Shown here: positions 1 to 7,654 of the stretch, in pieces
Position numbering within the stretch: position 1 is the stretch's first letter
How the letters are laid out: the number at the start of each line of letters is the position of its first letter
Assembly (NCBI GenBank): GCA_964276235.1
Contig: CAXYEK010000001.1
Location: 558,001-622,000 of the forward strand
DNA from: SCGC-AAA076-P13 sp964276235
GTDB taxonomy: Bacteria > Pseudomonadota > Gammaproteobacteria > Magnimaribacterales > D2472
DNA length: 64,000 nucleotides
Direction of reading: 5' to 3'
Notes under the pieces: generated by a model
The model's input: the letters and a program-made list of their open reading frames with translations, nothing else
What the model was told of the DNA's origin: nothing
The model's database searches: none
Translations under genes and position numbers: made by a program

Positions 1-24
1 AATACTTAATTAACTTTATTGTTA

Positions 25-30
25 TAAAAT
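25..30 (+). promoter_or_regulatory. possible -10 box of greA
   Basis: A TAAAAT hexamer ends six bases before the greA start codon, so transcription would begin at or next to the ATG. No convincing -35 box can be judged because the window edge cuts the region, and no Shine-Dalgarno sequence is visible. The same spacing occurs at mlaC. Weak evidence taken alone. Confidence 0.3.
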
Positions 31-36
31 AAATTC

Positions 37-513
37 ATGACCAGAGTTCCACTTACAAAAGATGGTGAAGTAGCTATCAAGAAAAAGCTTTCAAATTTAA
101 AGTTTGTTGAAAGGCCTAAAATTTCTGAAGCAATTGCTGAAGCAAGAGCACACGGAGACCTTAAAGAAAATGCAGAATATCATGCTGCAAAAGAACTCCA
201 AGGACTTATGGAAGCAAAGATTAATGAGATGGAGGGAGCCATAGCTAATGCTCAAGTCATTGATGTAAAAGAAATTCCAGAAACAGGAAGAGTTGTATTT
301 GGATCTACAATAAAACTTTACGATATAGATAAAGATAAAGAGATAACTTATAAGATTGTTGGTAACCTTGAATCAAAACCTGAAGAGGGTCAAATATCAA
401 TTGACACACCGATTGCCAGAGGATTAGTTGGAAAGTTCGAAGAAGATGAGGTTGTCATAGAAACACCAGCTGGCAAGCTGAATTATGAGATTATTCAAGT
501 CAAGCATATCTAA
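37..513 (+). CDS. greA: transcription elongation factor GreA
   Basis: GreA rescues backtracked RNA polymerase by stimulating cleavage of the nascent transcript through the secondary channel. The 158-residue product matches the usual GreA length and layout: an N-terminal coiled-coil hairpin (about residues 1-75, with the typical ARAHGDLKENAEYHAAKE stretch carrying the acidic tip residues) followed by an FKBP-like C-terminal domain. The start is the first ATG; no ribosome binding site precedes it. It overlaps rlmE by one base, so the two are probably cotranscribed. In E. coli greA is also near rlmE, but the small yhbY gene that stands there is not present here. Confidence 0.96.
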   Translation: MTRVPLTKDGEVAIKKKLSNLKFVERPKISEAIAEARAHGDLKENAEYHAAKELQGLMEAKINEMEGAIANAQVIDVKEIPETGRVVFGSTIKLYDIDKDKEITYKIVGNLESKPEEGQISIDTPIARGLVGKFEEDEVVIETPAGKLNYEIIQVKHI

Positions 514-1082
514 TGCATGCAGATAAATGGGCTCACAAGGCAAAACAGGCTGGCTATAGAACAAGAGCAGTATTTAAATTAGATGAAATAATTCAAAAAA
601 CCAGAGTTCTAAAAAAGTCTAAAAACGTTCTTGATTTAGGTTCAGCTCCTGGGGGTTGGTCACAATATATAAAACAAAAATCAAACAAAACTAACGTTTA
701 TGCAATTGATATATTAGATATGGACTCGGTGGATGGTGTCCATTTTTTTAAAGAGAGTATTGAAGATATTGATAACATAGAATCTATCTTTTCTTTAATG
801 GGCTATTTTGACCTTGTAATTTCAGATATAGCCCCAAACTTGACTGGTATAAACGCAATAGATAATGAGAATATTTATGAACTTAATATTCTTACTTTAG
901 AAACTGCTGTAAAGTATCTAAATAGTTCTAATGGTTCGTTTATTATGAAGACTTTTCAAAATAGTATGTTTAAAAATCTTCGAAAAAAAATGGAGCTATC
1001 TTTTAAGATAGTTCAAACTTTTAAGCCGGCTGCTTCAAAAAAGCAATCAGGCGAAATTTATTTGTATGGAGCACATAAATAA
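513..1082 (+). CDS. rlmE: 23S rRNA 2'-O-methyltransferase RlmE (RrmJ/FtsJ)
   Basis: RlmE methylates the 2'-OH of U2552 in the 23S rRNA A-loop, a late step of 50S assembly. The 189-residue protein has the Rossmann SAM-binding motif VLDLGSAPGGWSQY near residue 39 and the catalytic Asp in DLVISDIAPN; a Lys-Asp-Lys-Glu tetrad is expected from the family. It is shorter at the N-terminus than the E. coli protein (about 209 residues), beginning almost directly at the conserved WAHKAKQAGYRTRAVFKLDE region. It overlaps greA by one base upstream and ftsH by one base downstream, the classic rlmE-ftsH pairing. Confidence 0.95.
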   Translation: MHADKWAHKAKQAGYRTRAVFKLDEIIQKTRVLKKSKNVLDLGSAPGGWSQYIKQKSNKTNVYAIDILDMDSVDGVHFFKESIEDIDNIESIFSLMGYFDLVISDIAPNLTGINAIDNENIYELNILTLETAVKYLNSSNGSFIMKTFQNSMFKNLRKKMELSFKIVQTFKPAASKKQSGEIYLYGAHK

Positions 1083-2989
1083 TGGATAGTATTTTAAGAA
1101 ATCTTGTAGTTTGGGTCGTCCTTGGTTCTTTGTTAATTTATGTTTTTAATAATATTGAGAACACAGGTGCTAGGGAGCAAATTAGTTACAGTCAATTCAA
1201 AGAAGAAGTTATGTCTGATAGGATTGCAAAAGTTACTTATAAAGGCGATCAAATGACAATAACTGGTGATCGTCTAGATGGGTCTAAGTTTGAAACAATT
1301 CATCCAATTTATAAAAAAGACGAAGCTGTTGATAATGCAATAGAAGAGAATGGAATCATTGCTGTTTATGAAAAGGTTGAACAACCATCTATATGGTCTC
1401 AACTTTTAGTTGGAGCATTTCCAATAATACTTTTACTTGGAATATTTTTCTTTTTCATGAGACAAATGCAGGGCGGAATGTCTGGTAAAGGCGGTCCTAT
1501 GTCATTTGGAAAGAGCAAAGCAAAACTTATGGAAGGTGGAAAGGTTAAAACTACATTTAAAGATGTTGCTGGATGCGAAGAAGCAAAACAAGATGTTCAG
1601 GAGCTGGTTGATTTTCTTAGAGACCCAACAAAATTTCAAAAGCTAGGTGGAAAGATACCAAGAGGAGTCCTAATGGTTGGCCCTCCAGGTACAGGTAAGA
1701 CACTTCTTGCTAGAGCTGTTGCAGGTGAAGCCAAGGTACCATTCTTCACAATCTCAGGTTCTGATTTTGTTGAAATGTTTGTCGGTGTTGGTGCTTCAAG
1801 AGTCAGAGATATGTTTGAGCAAGCAAAAAAACAATCCCCATGTATTGTCTTTATTGATGAAATCGATGCAGTTGGAAGACATAGAGGAGCTGGAATGGGT
1901 GGAGGCAATGACGAAAGAGAGCAAACTTTAAATCAACTTCTTGTTGAAATGGATGGATTTGAAGGTAACGATGGAGTTATTGTTATCGCTGCTACTAATA
2001 GGCCAGATGTTTTAGATCCTGCATTATTAAGACCGGGAAGGTTTGATAGACAAGTTGTTGTTGATCTTCCAGATATTAGAGGAAGAGAAGCAATCTTAAA
2101 AGTCCACATGAGAAAAGTTCCACTAGACTCTGATGTTGATCCTCTTGTTTTAGCTAGAGGTACTCCAGGATTCTCCGGAGCTGACCTAGCAAACTTAATT
2201 AATGAAGCAGCTTTATTTGCTGCAAGGTACGCTGACAAAAAAATAGATCAGTCACATCTAGATTTGGCAAAAGATAAAATTATGATGGGTGCTGAAAGAA
2301 AATCTATGATTCTAAGTGAAGAGCAGAAAAGAATTACTGCATTTCATGAGGCAGGTCATGCAATAGTAGGAAGACTTTGTCCAACTCATGATCCTGTATA
2401 CAAGGTAACAATAATTCCAAGAGGAAGAGCCTTAGGAGTAACTATGTTTCTTCCAGAAGAAGATACATATATGCAAAGTAAAGAATATTTATTAGGCAGA
2501 ATTGCTACTTTATTTGGTGGAAGAATAGCAGAAAGTATTATTAATGGCAGTCAAGGTATTACAACGGGAGCTTCTAATGATATTGAAGTTGCCACAAGTA
2601 TTGCATCTAATATGGTCACTAAGTGGGGTTTCTCAGAAGCTCTAGGAACAATCAAGTATGGTGAAGATGAGGGTAGTCCATTTCTTGGAAGATCTGCTGC
2701 ATCACCAGCTCAAATTAGAAGTGAAGCAACATCTAAATTAATTGATTCAGAAGTAAAGTTAATTATAGACACATGCTATAAAAGAGCAGACAAGCTTCTT
2801 AATGATAATTTAGATAAGTTAAATGTTATGGCGGATGCATTATTAAAATACGAAACAATAGATGCACCTCAGATAGATGACATTATGGCTGGAGCAGAGC
2901 CTAGAGAGCCCAAAGGCTGGTCTGATGATGAGCCAAAACCTAAGACCAGTAAAAAAACTTCAATAAAAGGACCTGCTGAAGAGTTATAA
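1082..2989 (+). CDS. ftsH: ATP-dependent zinc metalloprotease FtsH
   Basis: FtsH is the membrane-anchored AAA+ protease that degrades unassembled membrane proteins and short-lived regulators such as LpxC and sigma-32. The 635-residue protein shows an N-terminal membrane segment, a periplasmic loop, a second membrane segment near residues 108-126, the AAA Walker A motif GPPGTGKT (about 200), Walker B IVFIDEID, the second region of homology, and the zinc-binding HEAGH protease motif near residue 424. The C-terminal tail is charged. In many gammaproteobacteria folP follows ftsH; here glmM begins nine bases after the stop, so folP is missing from its usual place. Confidence 0.98.
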   Translation: MDSILRNLVVWVVLGSLLIYVFNNIENTGAREQISYSQFKEEVMSDRIAKVTYKGDQMTITGDRLDGSKFETIHPIYKKDEAVDNAIEENGIIAVYEKVEQPSIWSQLLVGAFPIILLLGIFFFFMRQMQGGMSGKGGPMSFGKSKAKLMEGGKVKTTFKDVAGCEEAKQDVQELVDFLRDPTKFQKLGGKIPRGVLMVGPPGTGKTLLARAVAGEAKVPFFTISGSDFVEMFVGVGASRVRDMFEQAKKQSPCIVFIDEIDAVGRHRGAGMGGGNDEREQTLNQLLVEMDGFEGNDGVIVIAATNRPDVLDPALLRPGRFDRQVVVDLPDIRGREAILKVHMRKVPLDSDVDPLVLARGTPGFSGADLANLINEAALFAARYADKKIDQSHLDLAKDKIMMGAERKSMILSEEQKRITAFHEAGHAIVGRLCPTHDPVYKVTIIPRGRALGVTMFLPEEDTYMQSKEYLLGRIATLFGGRIAESIINGSQGITTGASNDIEVATSIASNMVTKWGFSEALGTIKYGEDEGSPFLGRSAASPAQIRSEATSKLIDSEVKLIIDTCYKRADKLLNDNLDKLNVMADALLKYETIDAPQIDDIMAGAEPREPKGWSDDEPKPKTSKKTSIKGPAEEL

Positions 2990-2998
2990 TCTTTTGTT

Positions 2999-4321
2999 AT
3001 GAATTTAAAATTCGGAACAGATGGTATAAGAGGTCCTGTAGAAACCCACATTACACCTGAGGCATGCCTAAGAATAGGACATGCAACAGGTATAGTCATG
3101 AAAGAACAAGGCTGGAATACTGTCATGATTGGTAAAGATACTCGTGTTTCTGGCTATATGCTTGAGTCCGCTCTTCAAGCAGGGTTCATTGCTGCCGGAG
3201 TTGATGTAGATCTTTGCGGACCCTTGCCAACACCTGGCGTTGCATATTTAACAAAATCCTTAAGGCAAAAATTTGGTGTAGTTATTAGCGCGTCTCATAA
3301 TGATTTTTTAGATAATGGAATTAAGATATTTAATTCCGACGGAGAAAAGCTTTCCAAAGAATTAGAAAGAAAAATTGAAAAACTTTTAGAAGGTGACCTT
3401 AAACCAGTTAAAACTGAACAACTTGGAAAAGCTAAAAGGTTTGATGAGTCAGGAGCAAGGTATGTCGAATTTTGTAAATCAACAGTTCCTTCAAATATAT
3501 CCTTTTCTTCATTAAGAATAGTATTAGATTGTGCAAATGGAGCTTGTTACAAAGTTAGTCCAGAGGTTTTTGAAGAGCTTGGAGCTGAAGTCATTGCGAT
3601 TGGAGTAAATCCTGATGGATACAATATCAATGCAAAATGTGGTTCTACACATCCAGAATTAGTTCAAAAAGAAGTCATTAAACAAAGAGCAGATTTTGGA
3701 ATATCACTTGATGGTGATGGCGACAGAGTAATAATAGTTGATAAAGAAGGTTCTATTTTAGACGGTGATGATTTGTTATATATCTTAGCCTTTTCTAATC
3801 CAAATAGAGTAGGCCCTTGGTCAGGGGTTGTTGGAACTCATATGAGTAATTTAGGTCTTGAAGATGGCATTAAAAAACTTGGATATGAATTTAAGAGAGC
3901 AGATGTAGGTGATAAGTACGTTAGCAAAATGTTAACAAAGAAAGGTTGGCTTCTTGGAGGTGAGACTTCTGGACATATAATATGTAAAGATTTAATTAGC
4001 ACTGGTGATGGAACAGTTGCAGCATTAAAAGTGATCTCATCTTTATTAATTCTTGAAAAAAATCCATCAGAAGTTTTAGCTAATTATAAAAAGATGCCTC
4101 AAATTAATATGGCTGTGACAGTAACAAATAAAGACATCGTAAATGACAAAGACATTATTAATTTAATAAAAGAAATAGAATCTGACATAACTGTAGGAAG
4201 AGTTTTAGTTAGACCTTCTGGAACAGAGAGTAAAATAAGGGTAATGATTGAAGCTCCAGAAGAAAAAGTAGCCAAGAAGTTTACAAACGATATAGTAAAT
4301 TTAATCAAATCTAAAATATAA
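2999..4321 (+). CDS. glmM: phosphoglucosamine mutase GlmM
   Basis: GlmM interconverts glucosamine-6-phosphate and glucosamine-1-phosphate on the way to UDP-GlcNAc, feeding both peptidoglycan and LPS. The 440-residue protein starts with the family signature FGTDGIRG, has the phosphoserine loop VISASHN with the catalytic Ser at about residue 99, the metal-binding DGDGDR motif, the sugar-binding GGETSGH motif, and the C-terminal phosphate-binding loop RPSGTESKIR. Length is close to the E. coli enzyme (445). It is followed by tpiA after two bases, the arrangement seen in Pseudomonas-type gammaproteobacteria. Confidence 0.97.
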   Translation: MNLKFGTDGIRGPVETHITPEACLRIGHATGIVMKEQGWNTVMIGKDTRVSGYMLESALQAGFIAAGVDVDLCGPLPTPGVAYLTKSLRQKFGVVISASHNDFLDNGIKIFNSDGEKLSKELERKIEKLLEGDLKPVKTEQLGKAKRFDESGARYVEFCKSTVPSNISFSSLRIVLDCANGACYKVSPEVFEELGAEVIAIGVNPDGYNINAKCGSTHPELVQKEVIKQRADFGISLDGDGDRVIIVDKEGSILDGDDLLYILAFSNPNRVGPWSGVVGTHMSNLGLEDGIKKLGYEFKRADVGDKYVSKMLTKKGWLLGGETSGHIICKDLISTGDGTVAALKVISSLLILEKNPSEVLANYKKMPQINMAVTVTNKDIVNDKDIINLIKEIESDITVGRVLVRPSGTESKIRVMIEAPEEKVAKKFTNDIVNLIKSKI

Positions 4322-4323
4322 GA

Positions 4324-5067
4324 ATGATTATAGCTAATTGGAAAGCTAACGGTGGTAGTAAGAGTAATAAAGATTGGTCTACTATTTTCTTAAATTCATT
4401 ATCAAAAGAAGTCACCTCATCAATTGGAATAGCTCCATCTCATATTCATTTCATGCAACTGTTAGATATTTTTAAGAACTCATCTTTGAAAATAGGACTT
4501 CAAGATGTTGATTTTGAAAACGGCGCAAGAACTGGATCAATTTCAGCCTCAATGGCATCTGAAATGAACTGTTCTTTTTCAATCCTAGGTCATTCAGAGA
4601 GGAGAACATTATTTAATGAAGACAATAAATTAATAAAGAAAAAAATTGAAGCATGTTTACTAAATAATATTGATCCTATTTTATGTATTGGAGAATCTGA
4701 TGAGGAAAATACACAAGGACAAACAAGAGATGTTTTAAAAAGACAAATTACTGAATCTATAGCTGGAACTGAGCTAAATCAAGATTTTACAATAGCTTAT
4801 GAACCAATATGGGCAATTGGAACAGGCAATACACCCATTCCAAAAGATATCAATGCAATTCACGAATTCATAAAAGATGTTGTACAATCCGCATCTGCAA
4901 ATAATAAAATTCCAAAAGTTTTATATGGTGGGAGTGTTAACGATATCAATGCTAATGATTTTTTAGTAGAAAGTAATATCGATGGTGCATTAGTAGGCGG
5001 AGCCTCCTTGGATGCTAGTGTATTTGCAAATATAGTAAATATTTATGAAGGGTTAAATAAAAAATGA
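4324..5067 (+). CDS. tpiA: triosephosphate isomerase
   Basis: TpiA interconverts dihydroxyacetone phosphate and glyceraldehyde-3-phosphate. The 247-residue TIM barrel opens with IIANWKANG (catalytic Lys), carries the catalytic His in ILGHSERR and the catalytic Glu in IAYEPIWAIGTG, and ends with the phosphate-binding YGGSVN and GALVGGASL loops. All expected active-site residues are present. It is two bases downstream of glmM, and its stop overlaps the secG start by four bases (ATGA), indicating translational coupling in a glmM-tpiA-secG unit. Confidence 0.97.
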   Translation: MIIANWKANGGSKSNKDWSTIFLNSLSKEVTSSIGIAPSHIHFMQLLDIFKNSSLKIGLQDVDFENGARTGSISASMASEMNCSFSILGHSERRTLFNEDNKLIKKKIEACLLNNIDPILCIGESDEENTQGQTRDVLKRQITESIAGTELNQDFTIAYEPIWAIGTGNTPIPKDINAIHEFIKDVVQSASANNKIPKVLYGGSVNDINANDFLVESNIDGALVGGASLDASVFANIVNIYEGLNKK

Positions 5068-5375
5068 TAATTTTTATAAAAGTGATATGTATAGTTCTTG
5101 CAATAGCAATCATTGCACTTGTGCTTCTGCAACAAGGCAAGGGTTCTGATTTAGGTTCAGCTTTTGGTGGAGGTTCTTCCAACTCAATGTTTGGAGCTCT
5201 TGGACCATCAGACTTTCTTGGAAAACTAACATACGTCCTTGTGGCTTCCTGGTTAATCCTATCTTTAGTACTTGCCTATTTATATAAAACCGAAAATACA
5301 AAAGAAATTTTTGAAACACCTCTTTTAGAGGAAGTTATATTAGAAACAACTTCTGATGAAGTTCCTGTCGAATAA
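5064..5375 (+). CDS. secG: protein-export membrane protein SecG
   Basis: SecG is the small auxiliary subunit of the SecYEG translocon. The 103-residue product has two hydrophobic helices (about residues 3-22 and 55-73) around the conserved glycine-rich loop with LLQQGKGSDLGSAFGGG, then an acidic C-terminal tail. The ATG overlaps the tpiA stop codon. In E. coli secG is followed by a codirectional tRNA-Leu; here the tRNA-Leu lies on the opposite strand and converges on secG. Confidence 0.95.
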   Translation: MIIFIKVICIVLAIAIIALVLLQQGKGSDLGSAFGGGSSNSMFGALGPSDFLGKLTYVLVASWLILSLVLAYLYKTENTKEIFETPLLEEVILETTSDEVPVE

Positions 5376-5388
5376 CGTATAAAAGTAC

Positions 5389-5475
5389 TGGTGCCGAAAG
5401 CGGGACTTGAACCCGCACGAGCTTTCGCTCACTAACCCCTCAAGCTAGCGTGTCTACCAATTCCACCACTTCGGC
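5389..5475 (-). tRNA. tRNA-Leu (anticodon GAG)
   Basis: Read on the minus strand, the gene is 87 nt including an encoded CCA. The acceptor stem GCCGAAG pairs with CTTTCGGC at the 3' end, the anticodon stem-loop gives GAG, there is a long variable arm (GTGAGCGAAAGCTCG) typical of class II tRNA-Leu, and the T-loop is TTCAAGT. The same isoacceptor (leuU) follows secG in E. coli but on the same strand as secG; here it is inverted. Confidence 0.96.
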
Positions 5476-5488
5476 TAAAAGTTTGAGG

Positions 5489-5494
5489 ATTATA
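5489..5494 (-). promoter_or_regulatory. -10 box for the tRNA-Leu gene
   Basis: On the minus strand a perfect TATAAT lies 13 bases upstream of the mature 5' end of tRNA-Leu. No good -35 box is visible at 16-18 bases. It suggests that the inverted tRNA gene has its own promoter. Confidence 0.5.
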
Positions 5495-5529
5495 CAAGAT
5501 ATTAATTTAAATATTAAAAAATAATATAC

Positions 5530-5558
5530 TTGACCAAACACACCTAACTTCATTAAAC
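5530..5558 (+). promoter_or_regulatory. possible promoter of tRNA-fMet / rimP-nusA operon
   Basis: TTGACC (five of six matches to the -35 consensus) and TTAAAC (three of six) are separated by 17 bases. A start around 5565 would give a leader of about ten bases before the initiator tRNA. The stretch around the predicted start is locally GC-richer than its surroundings. Confidence 0.42.
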
Positions 5559-5574
5559 TTCACACTCGCTGCGT

Positions 5575-5651
<77 letters not shown>

Positions 5652-5671
5652 CAGTTACATATATATTTTGT

Positions 5672-5691
5672 GGGGCAATAGCCCTTTTTTT
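5672..5691 (+). terminator. short hairpin terminator or attenuator after tRNA-fMet
   Basis: GGGC-AATA-GCCC followed by seven T residues lies between the initiator tRNA and rimP. The 4-bp stem is short, so it may end only part of the transcripts and let the rest run into rimP-nusA-infB, comparable to the metY-rimP junction of E. coli. Confidence 0.5.
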
Positions 5692-5701
5692 GTGTAAAAA
5701 A

Positions 5702-6184
5702 ATGGTAAAAGATGAAATTGAGAAAATAGTTGAGCCTGTAATTAAAAGACATAACTGTTTTTTATGGGGTGTTGAAATCTTAAGAGGAAGAAAAAGACCT
5801 ACCTTAAGAGTTTATATAGATACACAAAGTGGAGCTAATATTGATGACTGTGAGAACATCTCTAAAGATTTAAATTATGAGATTGATTTTGATTCATCAT
5901 TGGGTGAAGACTACGTTTTAGAAGTCTCAACTCCTGGAATAGAAAGAAGATTCTTTAAGCAAGATCAGCTTTTAGAATACATAGGTGAAGATATGAAAAT
6001 AAAACTTAGAGAGCCATTGGAAGGTATAAAAAATATTGAAGGAACGCTTACTGATTGTAATGAAGAATTTTTTCTTTTAGAGTCAAAAAAGCTAGAATAT
6101 AAGTTAGATTTTGGTGACATTGATATATGTCGACTCAATCCAAATTTTGAAAAATTAATGAAGGAAAATAATTATGCAAAGTAA
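5702..6184 (+). CDS. rimP: ribosome maturation factor RimP
   Basis: RimP binds the free 30S subunit and assists its maturation. The product of about 160 residues has the family core TLRVYIDTQSGANIDDCENIS and the DYVLEVSTPGIERRFF motif, followed by the C-terminal SH3-like domain. I chose the ATG at 5702; a TTG four codons upstream (5690) is in frame but sits in the T-run of the preceding hairpin. It overlaps nusA by 11 bases, in the conserved rimP-nusA-infB operon. Confidence 0.93.
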   Translation: MVKDEIEKIVEPVIKRHNCFLWGVEILRGRKRPTLRVYIDTQSGANIDDCENISKDLNYEIDFDSSLGEDYVLEVSTPGIERRFFKQDQLLEYIGEDMKIKLREPLEGIKNIEGTLTDCNEEFFLLESKKLEYKLDFGDIDICRLNPNFEKLMKENNYAK

Positions 6185-7634
6185 TGAAATATTAGCAGTT
6201 GTTGATTCGGTATCTACCGAAAAAGGACTAGATAAAAATATAATTTTTTCTGCCATTGAGCTTGCCATAGCATCTGCTTCTCAAAGACATTTTCATGAAG
6301 ATGCAGAATTATTTGTAAAGATTGATAGAGATACAGGGGAATACTCCACACATAGAAATTGGCATGTTTTTGATGAGTCGGATGAGGAATTTCATTTGGA
6401 AACTCATATCACAAAAGATAATGCTGAACTTGAGATAGGTGAGATATATACAAAAAAACAAGAGAATGTTCCCTTTGGAAGGATAGAAACTCAGGCAGCT
6501 AGGCAGGTTATGCTTCAGAAAGTTAGAGAAGCAGAAAGAGAAAAAGTTGTTTCACAATTCAAGAATCAAAATAATCAATTAGTTAATGGAACTGTAAAAA
6601 GAGTTACCAGAGATAATATTATTGTGGATATTGCATATGATGCAGAAGCCATACTTCCTAGGGATAGGTTAATGCCTGGAGAGATATATAAAATTAATGA
6701 TCGTATTAGAGCCGTTCTTCAAATTCAAGAAATTGAAGGTAGAGGCCCACAGCTTATGCTTAACAGAATATGTCCTGAGATGGTTACTGAATTATTTAGC
6801 ATAGAAGTCCCTGAAATCAATGAAGATATAATTGAAATTAGAGGTGTTGCTAGAGATGCCGGTTCAAGATCCAAAATAGCCGTAAAAACTAATGATGGAA
6901 GAATAGATCCTGTTGGAGCTTGCGTTGGCATGAGAGGCTCAAGAGTTCAAGCTGTATCAGCTGAATTAGGAAATGAAAGAATTGATATTATTATTTATGA
7001 TGATAATCCTGCACAACTTGTTATTAACGCGCTTGTTCCAGCTAAAGTGGAATCCATAGTAATGGACGAAGATTCTAGGTCTATGGATATAGCAGTAAAT
7101 CAAGACAATTTAGCTTTAGCAATTGGCTCAAGAGGTCAAAACATAAGACTTGCTTCAAAATTGGTTGGCTGGGAATTAAATATTGTTAGCAGTGAAGAGG
7201 CAGAAGCTAAAGTTAAAGTTGATGAAACAGAATTTTTAGCTAGCTTAGTCAGCAGTCTTGACATTTCTGATGAGGTTGCAGAAAAAATAATGGCTATTGG
7301 AATGTCAACATTTGATGATATCGCTTATGCCGAAGACAGTTTATTTAAGCCATTCATTGAAGATGAAGATGAAATTACAAGAATTAAATCTGCTTCTGAA
7401 GATGCTGCCTTAATGGAAGCAATGGGAGCTGTTACTGAAGAAGAAGATAATGTTGAATCTTTAACAGATCTTAACTTAGAAGATGAAGACATTCAAAAGC
7501 TTGCTAACAAAGGAATAAAAAATAAAGATGACTTAGCTGAGCTATCTATAGATGAACTTCAAGAAATTATAGAAATTTCATCTGACGATGCATCTAAGAT
7601 GATTATGAAAGCTCGTGAGCATTGGTTTAATTAA
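6174..7634 (+). CDS. nusA: transcription termination/antitermination protein NusA
   Basis: NusA binds RNA polymerase and nascent RNA, affecting pausing, termination and antitermination. The 486-residue protein has an N-terminal RNAP-binding domain, an S1 domain (around residue 135), two KH domains including GACVGMRGSRVQ and AIGSRGQNIRLA, and two acidic C-terminal AR repeats (from about residue 365), the same architecture as the 495-residue E. coli protein. It starts inside the end of rimP and is followed by infB after 20 bases. Confidence 0.97.
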   Translation: MQSNEILAVVDSVSTEKGLDKNIIFSAIELAIASASQRHFHEDAELFVKIDRDTGEYSTHRNWHVFDESDEEFHLETHITKDNAELEIGEIYTKKQENVPFGRIETQAARQVMLQKVREAEREKVVSQFKNQNNQLVNGTVKRVTRDNIIVDIAYDAEAILPRDRLMPGEIYKINDRIRAVLQIQEIEGRGPQLMLNRICPEMVTELFSIEVPEINEDIIEIRGVARDAGSRSKIAVKTNDGRIDPVGACVGMRGSRVQAVSAELGNERIDIIIYDDNPAQLVINALVPAKVESIVMDEDSRSMDIAVNQDNLALAIGSRGQNIRLASKLVGWELNIVSSEEAEAKVKVDETEFLASLVSSLDISDEVAEKIMAIGMSTFDDIAYAEDSLFKPFIEDEDEITRIKSASEDAALMEAMGAVTEEEDNVESLTDLNLEDEDIQKLANKGIKNKDDLAELSIDELQEIIEISSDDASKMIMKAREHWFN

Positions 7635-7654
7635 TTTATTAAGGAATATATATT

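Noticed and set aside
5110..5319. Minus-strand frame across secG
   Set aside because: Shadow of secG with no family resemblance and no ribosome binding site; the inverted tRNA-Leu makes antisense RNA possible but not coding.
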